8,831 nucleotides of DNA from an uncultured Clostridia bacterium (GCA_934122385.1 CAKOWP010000042.1:1-8831), one strand, 5' to 3'. Positions 1 through 6,529 are shown, counted from the first letter of the stretch. Numbers and translations are program-made. The notes: generated by a model from the sequence alone, not told the origin.

Positions 1-1878
1 AAAGACAACAGACAATATATAAATTACTTCCATACAGGAGTGAAAATAAACGAATCAGATTTAATATATTTACATGACGACATAAACAACACATATAAAC
101 AATATTATGACACAGACACAAATATATTAAATACAGAAATAACAAACACATACTTCAATTTAAAAATAGTTCAGACAGATTTTGTGTTAATAAAAGAAAA
201 TATATTACTAAAAAAATACACATTTTTAAATGAAAGCAAAATTGATTTAAATACTCAATTTTACATTCATTCTGAACTATTATCAGATACAAATAATTTT
301 GTTGGATGCAAAATAATTGATGGTGGAATGATGCAATATGCACATGACTTTACATTCTCAACTTTTGCAAAAGAAAAAGATATTATAAAGCATCAAATAA
401 ATGGAAGCATAAATAATATAAAAAGAACAGAAATATATGACAAAGATTATATTGGAATGTCAAAAGATACATCAATAGCATATGAAATAGGAACAATAAA
501 ACCAGGAGAAAAGAAAGAGTTAGAAATAGCCATTTTGATTGACGAAAACAAAAATATTTCAGACATTGAAGATGAAATTGAAAGAGTAAAAAGAATAGAT
601 TTTGAAAAAGAATATATTAATACAAAAGCATATTGGAGAAAATATGTAAAACAACATAATGGCTTAAAAATTAAAGAGCCAGAAAACAGTTATGACGAAA
701 GAATATATGAAATTTATAAAAGAAGTATATTGCTATTTCCTTTATTGACAAATGCCGAAACAGGAGCAATTATAGCATCACCTGAAATAGACGAAAACTT
801 CACAAAATGCGGAAGATATGCATATTGTTGGCCTAGAGATGCTGTATTTATGACAAAAGCAATGGATATATTAAAAATGAATAAAGAAACAGAAAAATTC
901 TACAAAGTATTTTGCCAAAAAACACAAAGCAAAAATGGAATGTGGGAACAACGTTTTTATACAGATGGAAAATTAGCTCCTTGTTGGGGATACCAAATTG
1001 ACGAAACAGCTAGTGTAGTTTTTGGTGTATATGAACATTATAAATATACAAATTCCGAAAAATTTTTAAAAGATAATTTACAAATGTGTGAAAAAGCAAC
1101 CGACTTCTTAAAAAGATATGTAAAAGACTGGGTTGAATCTGCTTTCAAAAATGATGGACAAGGAATAGATAATTCACAAATAGATTCAAAAGGCAACTTG
1201 CAAACACATAAATATCATGTAAGTTATGATTTATGGGAAATGTGTGAGGGAGTACACTTATATTCACTAGCAAGTATTTATTCAGCATTTGCAAATATGC
1301 TAAAAATTTATGATGTGTTAGGAAAAGATGTATCAGATTTTGAAAACAATAGATTAAAACAAGAAAAAGTTGAAAAATCAAAAAAAGAAATAGAAAAATT
1401 ACAACTTGAAATAAAAAAATATATTAATAAATATTTATACGACGAAGAAAAGAAATCATATGTAAGAAATCCAGAAGATAAAAAAATGGATATAAGCATA
1501 ATTGGTGCAGTTACACCATTTGAAGTATTTAAACCAAAAGAAAAGAAAGTTCAAAATACTATCGAAAGAATTAATTTGAGCTTGAGAACTTATACTGGTG
1601 GATATCAAAGATTTGAAAATGATAATTATATGAATGGAAATCCTTGGCCTATTGCCAATCTTTGGATGACTTTGTATTACTTAGAAACAGGAGAGAAAAA
1701 GAAAGCAAAAGAAACATTTGACTTTGTCATTAAAACAGCTGGTAAACATTATTTATTAGGTGAACAAGTTAATAATGAAACTTTAAAACCTAATTGGGTT
1801 ATTGGACTTGGATGGTCACATGCAATGTTCATTATTGTTTTAGAAAAATTATATGGGAAAATGATAAATAACACTTGA
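1..1878 (+). CDS. Glycoside hydrolase family 15 (glucoamylase-like) protein, 5'-partial
   Basis: This enzyme would hydrolyse terminal alpha-glucosidic bonds of glycogen, starch fragments or a related glucan, releasing glucose. The GH15 signature CWPRDA lies near 825-842. The catalytic-acid motif YDLWE is at 1225-1239, with the Glu codon at 1237. A GNPWPIANLW segment follows near 1640. LGEQV at 1759-1770 is followed by LGWSHA; its Glu (codon 1762) matches the usual GH15 general base. The first ~200 residues look like the beta-rich N-terminal domain of bacterial GH15 proteins. The frame is open to base 1 and reads YINYFHTG before the GTG at 40. That GTG overlaps the only SD-like AGGAG, so it is probably internal and the true start is upstream. 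The missing N-terminus hides any signal peptide. The substrate cannot be fixed from sequence alone. The gene ends 108 bp before gap, with no clear terminator between. Confidence 0.85.
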   Translation, partial: KDNRQYINYFHTGVKINESDLIYLHDDINNTYKQYYDTDTNILNTEITNTYFNLKIVQTDFVLIKENILLKKYTFLNESKIDLNTQFYIHSELLSDTNNFVGCKIIDGGMMQYAHDFTFSTFAKEKDIIKHQINGSINNIKRTEIYDKDYIGMSKDTSIAYEIGTIKPGEKKELEIAILIDENKNISDIEDEIERVKRIDFEKEYINTKAYWRKYVKQHNGLKIKEPENSYDERIYEIYKRSILLFPLLTNAETGAIIASPEIDENFTKCGRYAYCWPRDAVFMTKAMDILKMNKETEKFYKVFCQKTQSKNGMWEQRFYTDGKLAPCWGYQIDETASVVFGVYEHYKYTNSEKFLKDNLQMCEKATDFLKRYVKDWVESAFKNDGQGIDNSQIDSKGNLQTHKYHVSYDLWEMCEGVHLYSLASIYSAFANMLKIYDVLGKDVSDFENNRLKQEKVEKSKKEIEKLQLEIKKYINKYLYDEEKKSYVRNPEDKKMDISIIGAVTPFEVFKPKEKKVQNTIERINLSLRTYTGGYQRFENDNYMNGNPWPIANLWMTLYYLETGEKKKAKETFDFVIKTAGKHYLLGEQVNNETLKPNWVIGLGWSHAMFIIVLEKLYGKMINNT

Positions 1879-1902
1879 AAATGAAATAAATTTGATATAG
1901 AA

Positions 1903-1931
1903 TTGAATTGCCAAAAAAAATATGGTAATAC
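1903..1931 (+). promoter_or_regulatory. Probable sigma-A promoter of gap
   Basis: A TTGAAT -35 box (1903-1908) is followed by a 17-bp spacer and a TAATAC -10 box (1926-1931). A TG one base before the -10 (1923-1924) makes it an extended -10. Transcription would start near 1938, giving a leader of about 49 nt with AAGGAGG at 1971-1977. No clear operator or riboswitch is visible in that leader. Confidence 0.6.
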
Positions 1932-1986
1932 TAAAAAGAAAAAGCAAAGGAAAAAACCAATGCTAAATTAAAGGAGGAATTTTATT

Positions 1987-3003
1987 ATGTCAGTAAAAGT
2001 AGCCATTAATGGATTTGGACGTATAGGACGTCTAGCATTTAGACAAATGTTTGGAGCAGAAGGATATGAAATCGTAGCAATAAACGACTTAACAAGTCCT
2101 AAAATGTTAGCTCATTTATTAAAATATGATTCAGCACAAGGAAGATATGAAAAAGCTGAAACAGTAGAAGCAGGAGAAGATTCAATAACAGTAGATGGAA
2201 AAACAATTAAAATATATTCAGAAAAAGATGCTGCAAACCTACCATGGGGAGAAATAGGAGTAGATGTAGTTCTAGAATGTACAGGATTTTATACATCTAA
2301 AGATAAAGCACAAGCACATATTGATGCAGGAGCTAAAAAAGTTGTAATTTCAGCACCAGCTGGAAAAGACTTACCAACAATCGTATATGGTGTAAACGAA
2401 AAAGTATTAACACCAGAAGATAAAATAATATCAGCAGCATCATGTACAACAAACTGTTTAGCACCAATGGCAAAAGCATTAAATGATTATGCACCAATTC
2501 AATCAGGAATAATGACAACAGTTCATGCTTACACAGGTGACCAAATGGTATTAGATGGACCACACAGAAAAGGTGATTTAAGAAGAGCTAGAGCAGCAGC
2601 TGTTAACATTGTACCAAATACAACAGGAGCAGCAAAAGCTATTGGACTAGTTATACCAGAATTAAATGGAAAATTAATTGGTTCAGCTCAAAGAGTTCCA
2701 GTACCAACAGGTTCAACAACAATATTAGTTGCAGTTGTTAAAGGAGAAAATATTACAGAAGAATCAATAAATGCAGCAATGAAAGCTCAAAGTAGCGAAT
2801 CATTTGGATATACAGATGAATACTTAGTATCTTCAGATGTTATAGGAATGAGATATGGTTCATTATTTGATTCAACACAAACTATGGTAACAGAAATCGG
2901 AAACGGTTTATATCAAGTACAAGTTGTTTCTTGGTATGATAATGAAAATTCATATACAAGCCAAATGGTTAGAACAATTAAATATTTTGCTGAATTAGGA
3001 TAA
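1987..3003 (+). CDS. gap: Glyceraldehyde-3-phosphate dehydrogenase, type I, NAD-dependent
   Basis: Cytoplasmic glycolytic enzyme that oxidises and phosphorylates glyceraldehyde-3-phosphate to 1,3-bisphosphoglycerate while reducing NAD+. The product is 338 residues, normal for the family. The N-terminal Rossmann motif is INGFGRIGR (residues 7-15). Asp34 in the AIND segment favours NAD over NADP. The active-site signature SAASCTTNCLAP carries the nucleophile Cys153, and His180 in TTVHAYTGDQ is the catalytic base. The C-terminal WYDNENSY signature (residues 316-323) is present. The start is set by AAGGAGG at 1971-1977, nine bases before ATG. The gene has its own promoter and terminator, so it appears monocistronic here. 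The usual downstream partner pgk lies 3.5 kb away, beyond an accessory block. All key residues are intact. Confidence 0.98.
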   Translation: MSVKVAINGFGRIGRLAFRQMFGAEGYEIVAINDLTSPKMLAHLLKYDSAQGRYEKAETVEAGEDSITVDGKTIKIYSEKDAANLPWGEIGVDVVLECTGFYTSKDKAQAHIDAGAKKVVISAPAGKDLPTIVYGVNEKVLTPEDKIISAASCTTNCLAPMAKALNDYAPIQSGIMTTVHAYTGDQMVLDGPHRKGDLRRARAAAVNIVPNTTGAAKAIGLVIPELNGKLIGSAQRVPVPTGSTTILVAVVKGENITEESINAAMKAQSSESFGYTDEYLVSSDVIGMRYGSLFDSTQTMVTEIGNGLYQVQVVSWYDNENSYTSQMVRTIKYFAELG

Positions 3004-3012
3004 TATTGAAAC

Positions 3013-3045
3013 AAGTGGGACAGTGCAAAGCTGTCTCATTTTGTT
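3013..3045 (+). terminator. Intrinsic terminator of gap
   Basis: An 11-bp stem (3013-3023 with 3031-3041) with a seven-base loop and two G-U pairs; its core is TGGGACAG paired with CTGTCTCA. It is followed by a T-rich stretch and begins ten bases after the gap stop codon. Confidence 0.75.
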
Positions 3046-3261
3046 ATTCTTTGTCGAATTTAGCGGTCGATTTTTAGGAATATTTTAATATATCTATTTA
3101 CAAATGTATCATACTATGATATACATAATATGGCTATATAGAATATAGTTTTTTAATTCAAATTTTTATTTATTAATTTTTAATCGGATAGATTCCCATA
3201 TATAAGTTTAATTTTAAACATAATAATGAACTAAAAAATATATAAAACTTTTAAATAAATA
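3046..3261. other. AT-rich intergenic stretch with small palindromes
   Basis: No convincing gene is seen on either strand. The stretch holds a perfect short inverted repeat TATCATACTATGATA (3107-3121), which could be an operator. It also holds a weak terminator-like hairpin: CTATAT (3134-3139) and ATATAG (3143-3148) followed by six Ts. The rest is low-complexity A/T sequence leading into the promoter at 3262. Confidence 0.4.
3050..3058 (+). promoter_or_regulatory. Possible Spo0A (0A) box
   Basis: TTTGTCGAA exactly matches the known 0A-box consensus of spore-forming Firmicutes. It stands alone just after the gap terminator and about 200 bp before the next promoter, so a chance match is quite possible. 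Nothing in the window shows that this organism has Spo0A. Confidence 0.2.
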
Positions 3262-3290
3262 TTGACAATTTAGTTCTACAATATTATAAT
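3262..3290 (+). promoter_or_regulatory. Perfect-consensus sigma-A promoter
   Basis: TTGACA (3262-3267), a 17-bp spacer and TATAAT (3285-3290) match the vegetative consensus exactly. Transcription should start near 3297, giving a leader of roughly 87 nt for the coiled-coil gene at 3384. This is the strongest-looking promoter in the window. Confidence 0.85.
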
Positions 3291-3383
3291 AATTTTACAA
3301 TATGAATTTTAGATATTAAAAATATTTTTATGTTGAAAATAAATATTACTATATAGCAAATTTCGACGAAAGGAGGAATGCCA

Positions 3384-3863
3384 ATGGAAGAAAAAATTTT
3401 AAAAAAACTTGATGATATGAGTTCGCAGTTTCAGTTACAGCTTCAGGAAATAAATCAAAGGTTTGACAAAGTTGACAAAAAAATTGAAGAAACAGAAGAA
3501 AAAATAATAACAACATTAAGAGATGAATTTGACCAAAAACTTAAAAATACAAAAGAAAACATAACAAAAGAAATGGACAAAAAAATAAAAACAACTGAAG
3601 AAAATATAACAAAAGAAATAGATCAAAAAGTAAAAACAACTGAAGAGAACATAACAGAAAATATAACAAAGGAAATAGACCGAAGATTAAAAATAACTGA
3701 AGAAAGAATAATTAAAGATGCATCAAAGGCACTAAGGGAAAATATTGATTTTTTATATGATAAAAAAAATGAGGAACATGAGAAAATTGAGAATGAACTT
3801 AGAGAACATAAAGAAAGAACGTTAAAAGGTGTAAAAGCACTTGAAAAGGTATTAACCGCTTAA
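3384..3863 (+). CDS. Hypothetical coiled-coil protein with 15-residue repeats
   Basis: A 159-residue, highly charged (Lys/Glu-rich), cytosolic-looking protein with no signal peptide or membrane segment. I recognise no named family. The whole chain looks like one helix. Residues 54-68, 69-83 and 84-102 are tandem copies of a unit resembling KTTEENITKEIDQKV, and a partial copy begins at 103. The third copy is lengthened by a four-residue ENIT duplication (residues 88-95). A 15-residue period is typical of long, slightly right-handed coiled coils, so oligomerisation is likely. The start is the ATG at 3384, seven bases after AAAGGAGG (3369-3376); the in-frame ATG at 3378 is only one base from that site. 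A perfect-consensus promoter lies upstream and a hairpin follows, so it is probably a single-gene unit expressed constitutively. Its function is unknown. Confidence 0.75.
   Translation: MEEKILKKLDDMSSQFQLQLQEINQRFDKVDKKIEETEEKIITTLRDEFDQKLKNTKENITKEMDKKIKTTEENITKEIDQKVKTTEENITENITKEIDRRLKITEERIIKDASKALRENIDFLYDKKNEEHEKIENELREHKERTLKGVKALEKVLTA
3543..3689 (+). repeat. Imperfect in-frame tandem repeat within the coiled-coil gene
   Basis: Three copies of a 45-bp unit (3543-3587, 3588-3632, 3633-3689) encode the 15-residue helical repeats. The last copy is 57 bp because of a 12-bp in-frame duplication encoding a second ENIT. Such a tract can gain or lose units by slippage without breaking the frame. 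Confidence 0.7.
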
Positions 3864-3867
3864 AAAT

Positions 3868-3906
3868 TTATAAAAGTATTGCATTAAAAATGTAATACTT
3901 TTATAA
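3868..3906 (+). terminator. Intrinsic terminator after the coiled-coil gene
   Basis: A 17-bp stem (3868-3884 with 3890-3906) with one G-U pair and a five-base TAAAA loop begins four bases after the stop codon. The arms are AT-rich and the T-run sits inside the distal arm, so it may work in both directions or only partially. Confidence 0.65.
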
Positions 3907-3978
3907 AACAACAATATAAACTTATAAATTAAAATATACAAAAAATATAAAATTATAAAAAATTAGGAGGAATGTAAA

Positions 3979-4326
3979 ATGGAAACAATAACACTAGAAG
4001 AATTTATAGAAAGACTTAGCAAATATAAAGGAGATAGTATTGTAACAATGCTTGAAGGAAATATAGACACAGAAATAGATATGAACCTTTCAGAAGTAAA
4101 CCAAAAAGATGATATAATTGAAATAATATTTAACAAAACAAAGAGAAAAATATGTGGAGACAAATTTAAAATTGATATACATCAAATAAAAAATATTGAA
4201 TCTGATGAAGATACAGAATTTTATATATACTTTGATTCAAACCAAAGAATTATATTTTTTACAGATATGGATGTGCTTTTAAATTATAATCTACAAAAGT
4301 GGGAAAATAGATTACTACATAGATAA
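3979..4326 (+). CDS. Hypothetical protein, 115 aa
   Basis: A small soluble-looking protein that I do not recognise. The N-terminal ~16 residues (ETITLEEFIERLSKYK) look helical. The remainder alternates hydrophobic and polar residues in a pattern suggesting beta strands, for example IIEIIF, FKIDI, FYIYF and RIIFF. There is no signal peptide or transmembrane helix. The gene has a good AGGAGG (3965-3970) eight bases before ATG, and a start-stop pair (ATG TAA at 3972) inside the spacer that is probably incidental. It lies between two hairpins and converges with the XRE regulator, sharing a terminator with it. No separate strong promoter was identified; it may depend on read-through from the coiled-coil gene. 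The clear ribosome site and family-like residue pattern argue that it is real. Confidence 0.65.
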   Translation: METITLEEFIERLSKYKGDSIVTMLEGNIDTEIDMNLSEVNQKDDIIEIIFNKTKRKICGDKFKIDIHQIKNIESDEDTEFYIYFDSNQRIIFFTDMDVLLNYNLQKWENRLLHR

Positions 4327-4351
4327 AGCATCAATTTAATTTGATGCTTTA
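4324..4351. terminator. Bidirectional terminator between convergent genes
   Basis: A perfect 11-bp stem, TAAAGCATCAA (4324-4334) with TTGATGCTTTA (4341-4351), and a six-base loop. It contains the TAA stop of the 115-aa gene in one arm and the minus-strand stop of the XRE gene in the other, so the two transcripts would end at the same structure. Confidence 0.75.
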
Positions 4352-4672
4352 CTTTAAACTATTTGATATATTTTCGCATAGATCTATAAAAAGTCTATGA
4401 TTTTTTTCAGGAACAGATTTCAAAACTTCAGTAAAAGTCTGGTCAGAATTACTTTCTGTAATACCAAAAACTAAATAATCTAAGCTAGTATGTAATACAT
4501 AACAAATATTGCTAATTGTAGCCAAGCTACAAATACTATTGCCTCTTTCGATTTCACTAATATATGAAGGTGAAACATCTATTAATTCAGATAATCTTTC
4601 TTGAGTTAATTCCATTTCTTTTCTTTTTAATTTTATTCTTTTTCCAATTTGTACATAGTCTAATTCTTCCAT
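4349..4672 (-). CDS. XRE-family helix-turn-helix transcriptional regulator
   Basis: A 107-residue DNA-binding protein of the phage-repressor-like XRE/HTH_3 class. The five-helix domain covers about residues 8-70. Its recognition region is LTQERLSELIDVSPSYISEIERG (about residues 22-44, written here as positions in the chain LTQERLSEL then IDVSPSYISEIERG), followed by the usual ISNICYVLHTSLDYLVFG closing helices. The short C-terminal tail (about residues 75-107) has no recognisable sensor or peptidase domain. Translation starts from ATG after a minus-strand GAGGTG at 4679-4684, six bases away. The gene is divergent from the prepilin/FGE gene, with a 147-bp shared intergenic region, so it may control that gene and itself. 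A near-duplicated TTTTATAAT (4687-4704) just upstream of its start could be part of an operator. Its targets are inferred from position only. Confidence 0.88.
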   Translation of the reverse strand: MEELDYVQIGKRIKLKRKEMELTQERLSELIDVSPSYISEIERGNSICSLATISNICYVLHTSLDYLVFGITESNSDQTFTEVLKSVPEKNHRLFIDLCENISNSLK

Positions 4673-4737
4673 TTAAAACACCTCATTTTTATAATATTTT
4701 ATAATGAATAAAAAATAAATAAAATTATCTAGAACTG

Positions 4738-4766
4738 TTGAACTACATCTAAAAGTGTGATAATAT
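4738..4766 (+). promoter_or_regulatory. Probable sigma-A promoter of the prepilin/FGE gene
   Basis: TTGAAC (4738-4743), a 17-bp spacer and TAATAT (4761-4766), with TGA directly before the -10 (4758-4760) making it an extended -10. It has the same design as the gap promoter. The predicted start is near 4773, leaving a leader of about 47 nt. Confidence 0.65.
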
Positions 4767-4772
4767 TAAAAT

Positions 4773-4790
4773 TACAGGGGACAACCTGTA
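4773..4790 (+). promoter_or_regulatory. Hairpin at the predicted transcript 5' end
   Basis: TACAGG (4773-4778) and CCTGTA (4785-4790) form a perfect 6-bp stem with loop GGACAA. It starts exactly where transcription from the upstream promoter is predicted to begin. It could stabilise the mRNA 5' end, or act on DNA as an operator for the divergent XRE repressor. Both roles are inferred. Confidence 0.4.
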
Positions 4791-4819
4791 GCGGATATAT
4801 ATAAACAAAGGAGAAAAAC

Positions 4820-6340
4820 ATGAAAAAATTAAAGAGTACAAAAGCGATTACGCTTATAGCATTGGTAATAACAATAATTTTATTATTAATTTTGGCAGGA
4901 ATAAGCATACAAGCAATAACAAACACTGGCTTATTTGGAAAAGCAAGACAAGCAGTACAAGAAAGTAAATATGCTAGTGCAGCAGAAAAAGTAGCATTGG
5001 CAGTAAATGCGTCATATGACGAAAAAGGGAAAATGAATGATAAATATTTAAAAGAAAATGTAAATAAAATAGAAGGCCTAAGTAAAAAAATAGATACAGT
5101 AACATATGACTTAAAAATAGTAGTAGATGGATTTGAATTCACAATATCAGAATATGGAAAAATAACAGGTGAGAAAAAAGAAGTAGCAACATTACCAGAC
5201 AATACACCTAAAACAGATGCTGGAACAAATGTTAAAGTACCAGATAGCTGGAATTCTCAAAATGTAAAATATATAAAAACAACAGATGGAACAGAAGTGA
5301 CAACATTAGAAACAGTAGCAACAGTATATGCAGTATCAGATGGAGAGAATAACACAGTTCCAGTACCAAATGGATTTTATTATGTAGGTGGAAATAAAAA
5401 TTCTGGAGTAGTAATATCAGATGACGAAAGAGATAAAAATAAATTTGCAGGAAAAGCGGATGTACCAGCAGGAGCAGTATATAATTCAGATGGAACAGTA
5501 AAAACAGAAAATTTAAGCAGTGAGGAACAAGCCCAAACATTATTTGGAAATCAATTTGTTTGGATACCTTGTACAATTGATAATTATAAAAAAACAAGCT
5601 TTGGATTACAAGATGCAAATTGGGAAATTAAAACAAATACATCTGAAAAGGTACAAATAAAAAAATATGGGGGTTTTTATATCGGGAGATATGAAGCTGG
5701 AACAGGCAATTTGACATCAAGCAAAATAGATTTTTCTAAGGGTTACTCAACATCAGACTGGGCAAACGCAAATTTTAAAGCAGAATATATAACAAGTGGA
5801 AAAATAACGACGAAAGCAGGTGAAATACCATATTATCATGCAGATTACGGAACTGCTCAAACAATGGCACAAGCAATGTATGATAATAATTATGTACAAA
5901 GTGGATTAATAACAGGAACAATGTGGGATGTAACATTAAATTATTTAAAATTGCAAGATAGTACATTAAACTTAACAAATACACCATGGGGAAATTATAA
6001 TAATACAACATTAACAAATTGCAAAGGAAGATATATAACAGTAAATTCAAGTAATGGTAGTACATCAGATATAACCTCAAATAGTGATGGAACAAGACAC
6101 TATGGTGTAATGACAACAGCTTCAAGTGAAGATACGAAGAAAAATAATATATATGATATGGCAGGAAATTTATGGGAATGGACAGAAGAATTAGCGTATG
6201 ATATGTCCAATAACTATTATATAAATCGTGGTCGGTTCTTTCGGCGTTGCCTACGCGAGCAACCCAGCTTGTTACCGTGGTTACAATTTTGCTCCTGGTA
6301 CCTACACGAGCTACGGCTTTCGCCCTGTACTTTATATTAA
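4820..6340 (+). CDS. Prepilin-like protein with FGE-sulfatase/C-type-lectin-fold domain; frameshifted at 3' end, probable DGR target
   Basis: A probable surface or pilus-associated display protein. Residues 1-30 carry a type IV prepilin-like leader: a basic start, STKA, then the hydrophobic ITLIALVITIILLLILAG. The -1 residue is Ala rather than Gly and the usual Glu+5 is absent, as in many clostridial members. A linker of ~150 residues follows. From ~184 an FGE-sulfatase-like domain shows NGFYYVGG, FVWIPC (246-251), GGFYIGRYEAG (284-294) and NIYDMAGNLWEWTEE (443-457). This is the C-type-lectin-like fold used by many DGR variable proteins; an enzymatic role is less likely. As read, residues 472-506 are an unrelated tail. 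Skipping the C at 6233 gives RGGSF...GFRPVLYIK and a stop at 6342, a canonical 507-residue end. Start set by AAAGGAG (4807-4813). It is divergent from the XRE gene, with its own promoter and terminator. Confidence 0.85.
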   Translation: MKKLKSTKAITLIALVITIILLLILAGISIQAITNTGLFGKARQAVQESKYASAAEKVALAVNASYDEKGKMNDKYLKENVNKIEGLSKKIDTVTYDLKIVVDGFEFTISEYGKITGEKKEVATLPDNTPKTDAGTNVKVPDSWNSQNVKYIKTTDGTEVTTLETVATVYAVSDGENNTVPVPNGFYYVGGNKNSGVVISDDERDKNKFAGKADVPAGAVYNSDGTVKTENLSSEEQAQTLFGNQFVWIPCTIDNYKKTSFGLQDANWEIKTNTSEKVQIKKYGGFYIGRYEAGTGNLTSSKIDFSKGYSTSDWANANFKAEYITSGKITTKAGEIPYYHADYGTAQTMAQAMYDNNYVQSGLITGTMWDVTLNYLKLQDSTLNLTNTPWGNYNNTTLTNCKGRYITVNSSNGSTSDITSNSDGTRHYGVMTTASSEDTKKNNIYDMAGNLWEWTEELAYDMSNNYYINRGRFFRRCLREQPSLLPWLQFCSWYLHELRLSPCTLY

Positions 6341-6341
6341 G
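6228..6341 (+). other. Candidate DGR variable region (VR)
   Basis: About 55% G+C over 6227-6332, against about 29% in the preceding 100 bp. In the corrected frame, 28 of 31 codons from 6234 to 6326 end in C or T, while upstream codons mostly end in A. This is expected if AAC/AAT codons of an adenine-mutagenised template were randomised at their first two bases. Fixed landmarks of this class are present: RGGSF at the start, NPACYR in the middle and GFRPVL (6315-6332) at the end. No second copy (template repeat) or reverse transcriptase gene is in the window. The assignment rests on pattern alone. Confidence 0.65.
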
Positions 6342-6407
6342 TAGAACTTAACGCTAGTAGAGATACACTTAAACAATTATATTGTCTAAATTTATAGAGA
6401 TATTATT

Positions 6408-6435
6408 AAAGAATACTTGAAAAGTATTCTTTTTT
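6408..6435 (+). terminator. Intrinsic terminator of the prepilin/FGE gene
   Basis: An 11-bp perfect stem, AAAGAATACTT (6408-6418) with AAGTATTCTTT (6422-6432), a three-base loop, and a T-run from 6430 to 6435. It isolates the accessory block from pgk. Confidence 0.85.
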
Positions 6436-6444
6436 AGTATAAAA

Positions 6445-6473
6445 TTGTATCAAGTAGCAAAAATAGGTAAAAA
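6445..6473 (+). promoter_or_regulatory. Weak candidate promoter for pgk-tpiA
   Basis: TTGTAT (6445-6450) and TAAAAA (6468-6473) are 17 bp apart. The -10 is poor, but a promoter must lie between the terminator at 6408-6435 and pgk at 6530, and this is the best pair I can see. A small TTAGG/CCTAA hairpin (6496-6511) lies just before the ribosome site. Confidence 0.25.
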
Positions 6474-6529
6474 CTATAAAAAACAAATAAAAAAATTAGG
6501 AAAAAACCTAAAAGAAAGAAGGAATGAAA

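Noticed and set aside
40..42. GTG as the start of the GH15 gene
   Set aside because: The only SD-like sequence overlaps the codon, and the frame upstream (YINYFHTG) reads like family N-terminal domain sequence up to the window edge, so the gene is 5'-partial.
1876..1878. TGA as a tryptophan codon (alternative genetic code)
   Set aside because: The GH15 protein ends at the family's normal C-terminus there, and conserved tryptophans in all genes are encoded by TGG.
3378..3383. ATG two codons before the chosen coiled-coil gene start
   Set aside because: It is one base from AAAGGAGG; the ATG at 3384 is correctly spaced.
3972..3977. ATG-TAA start-stop element before the 115-aa gene
   Set aside because: It arises naturally from the AATGTAAAATG spacer and is too close to the ribosome site to suggest regulation.
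4729..5202. Minus-strand open frame over the prepilin leader
   Set aside because: It is hydrophobic only because it mirrors A-rich coding sequence; it overlaps a clear promoter, ribosome site and prepilin motif on the plus strand.
6524..6529. ATG two codons before the chosen pgk start
   Set aside because: It is one base from the ribosome site; the ATG at 6530 has seven-base spacing.
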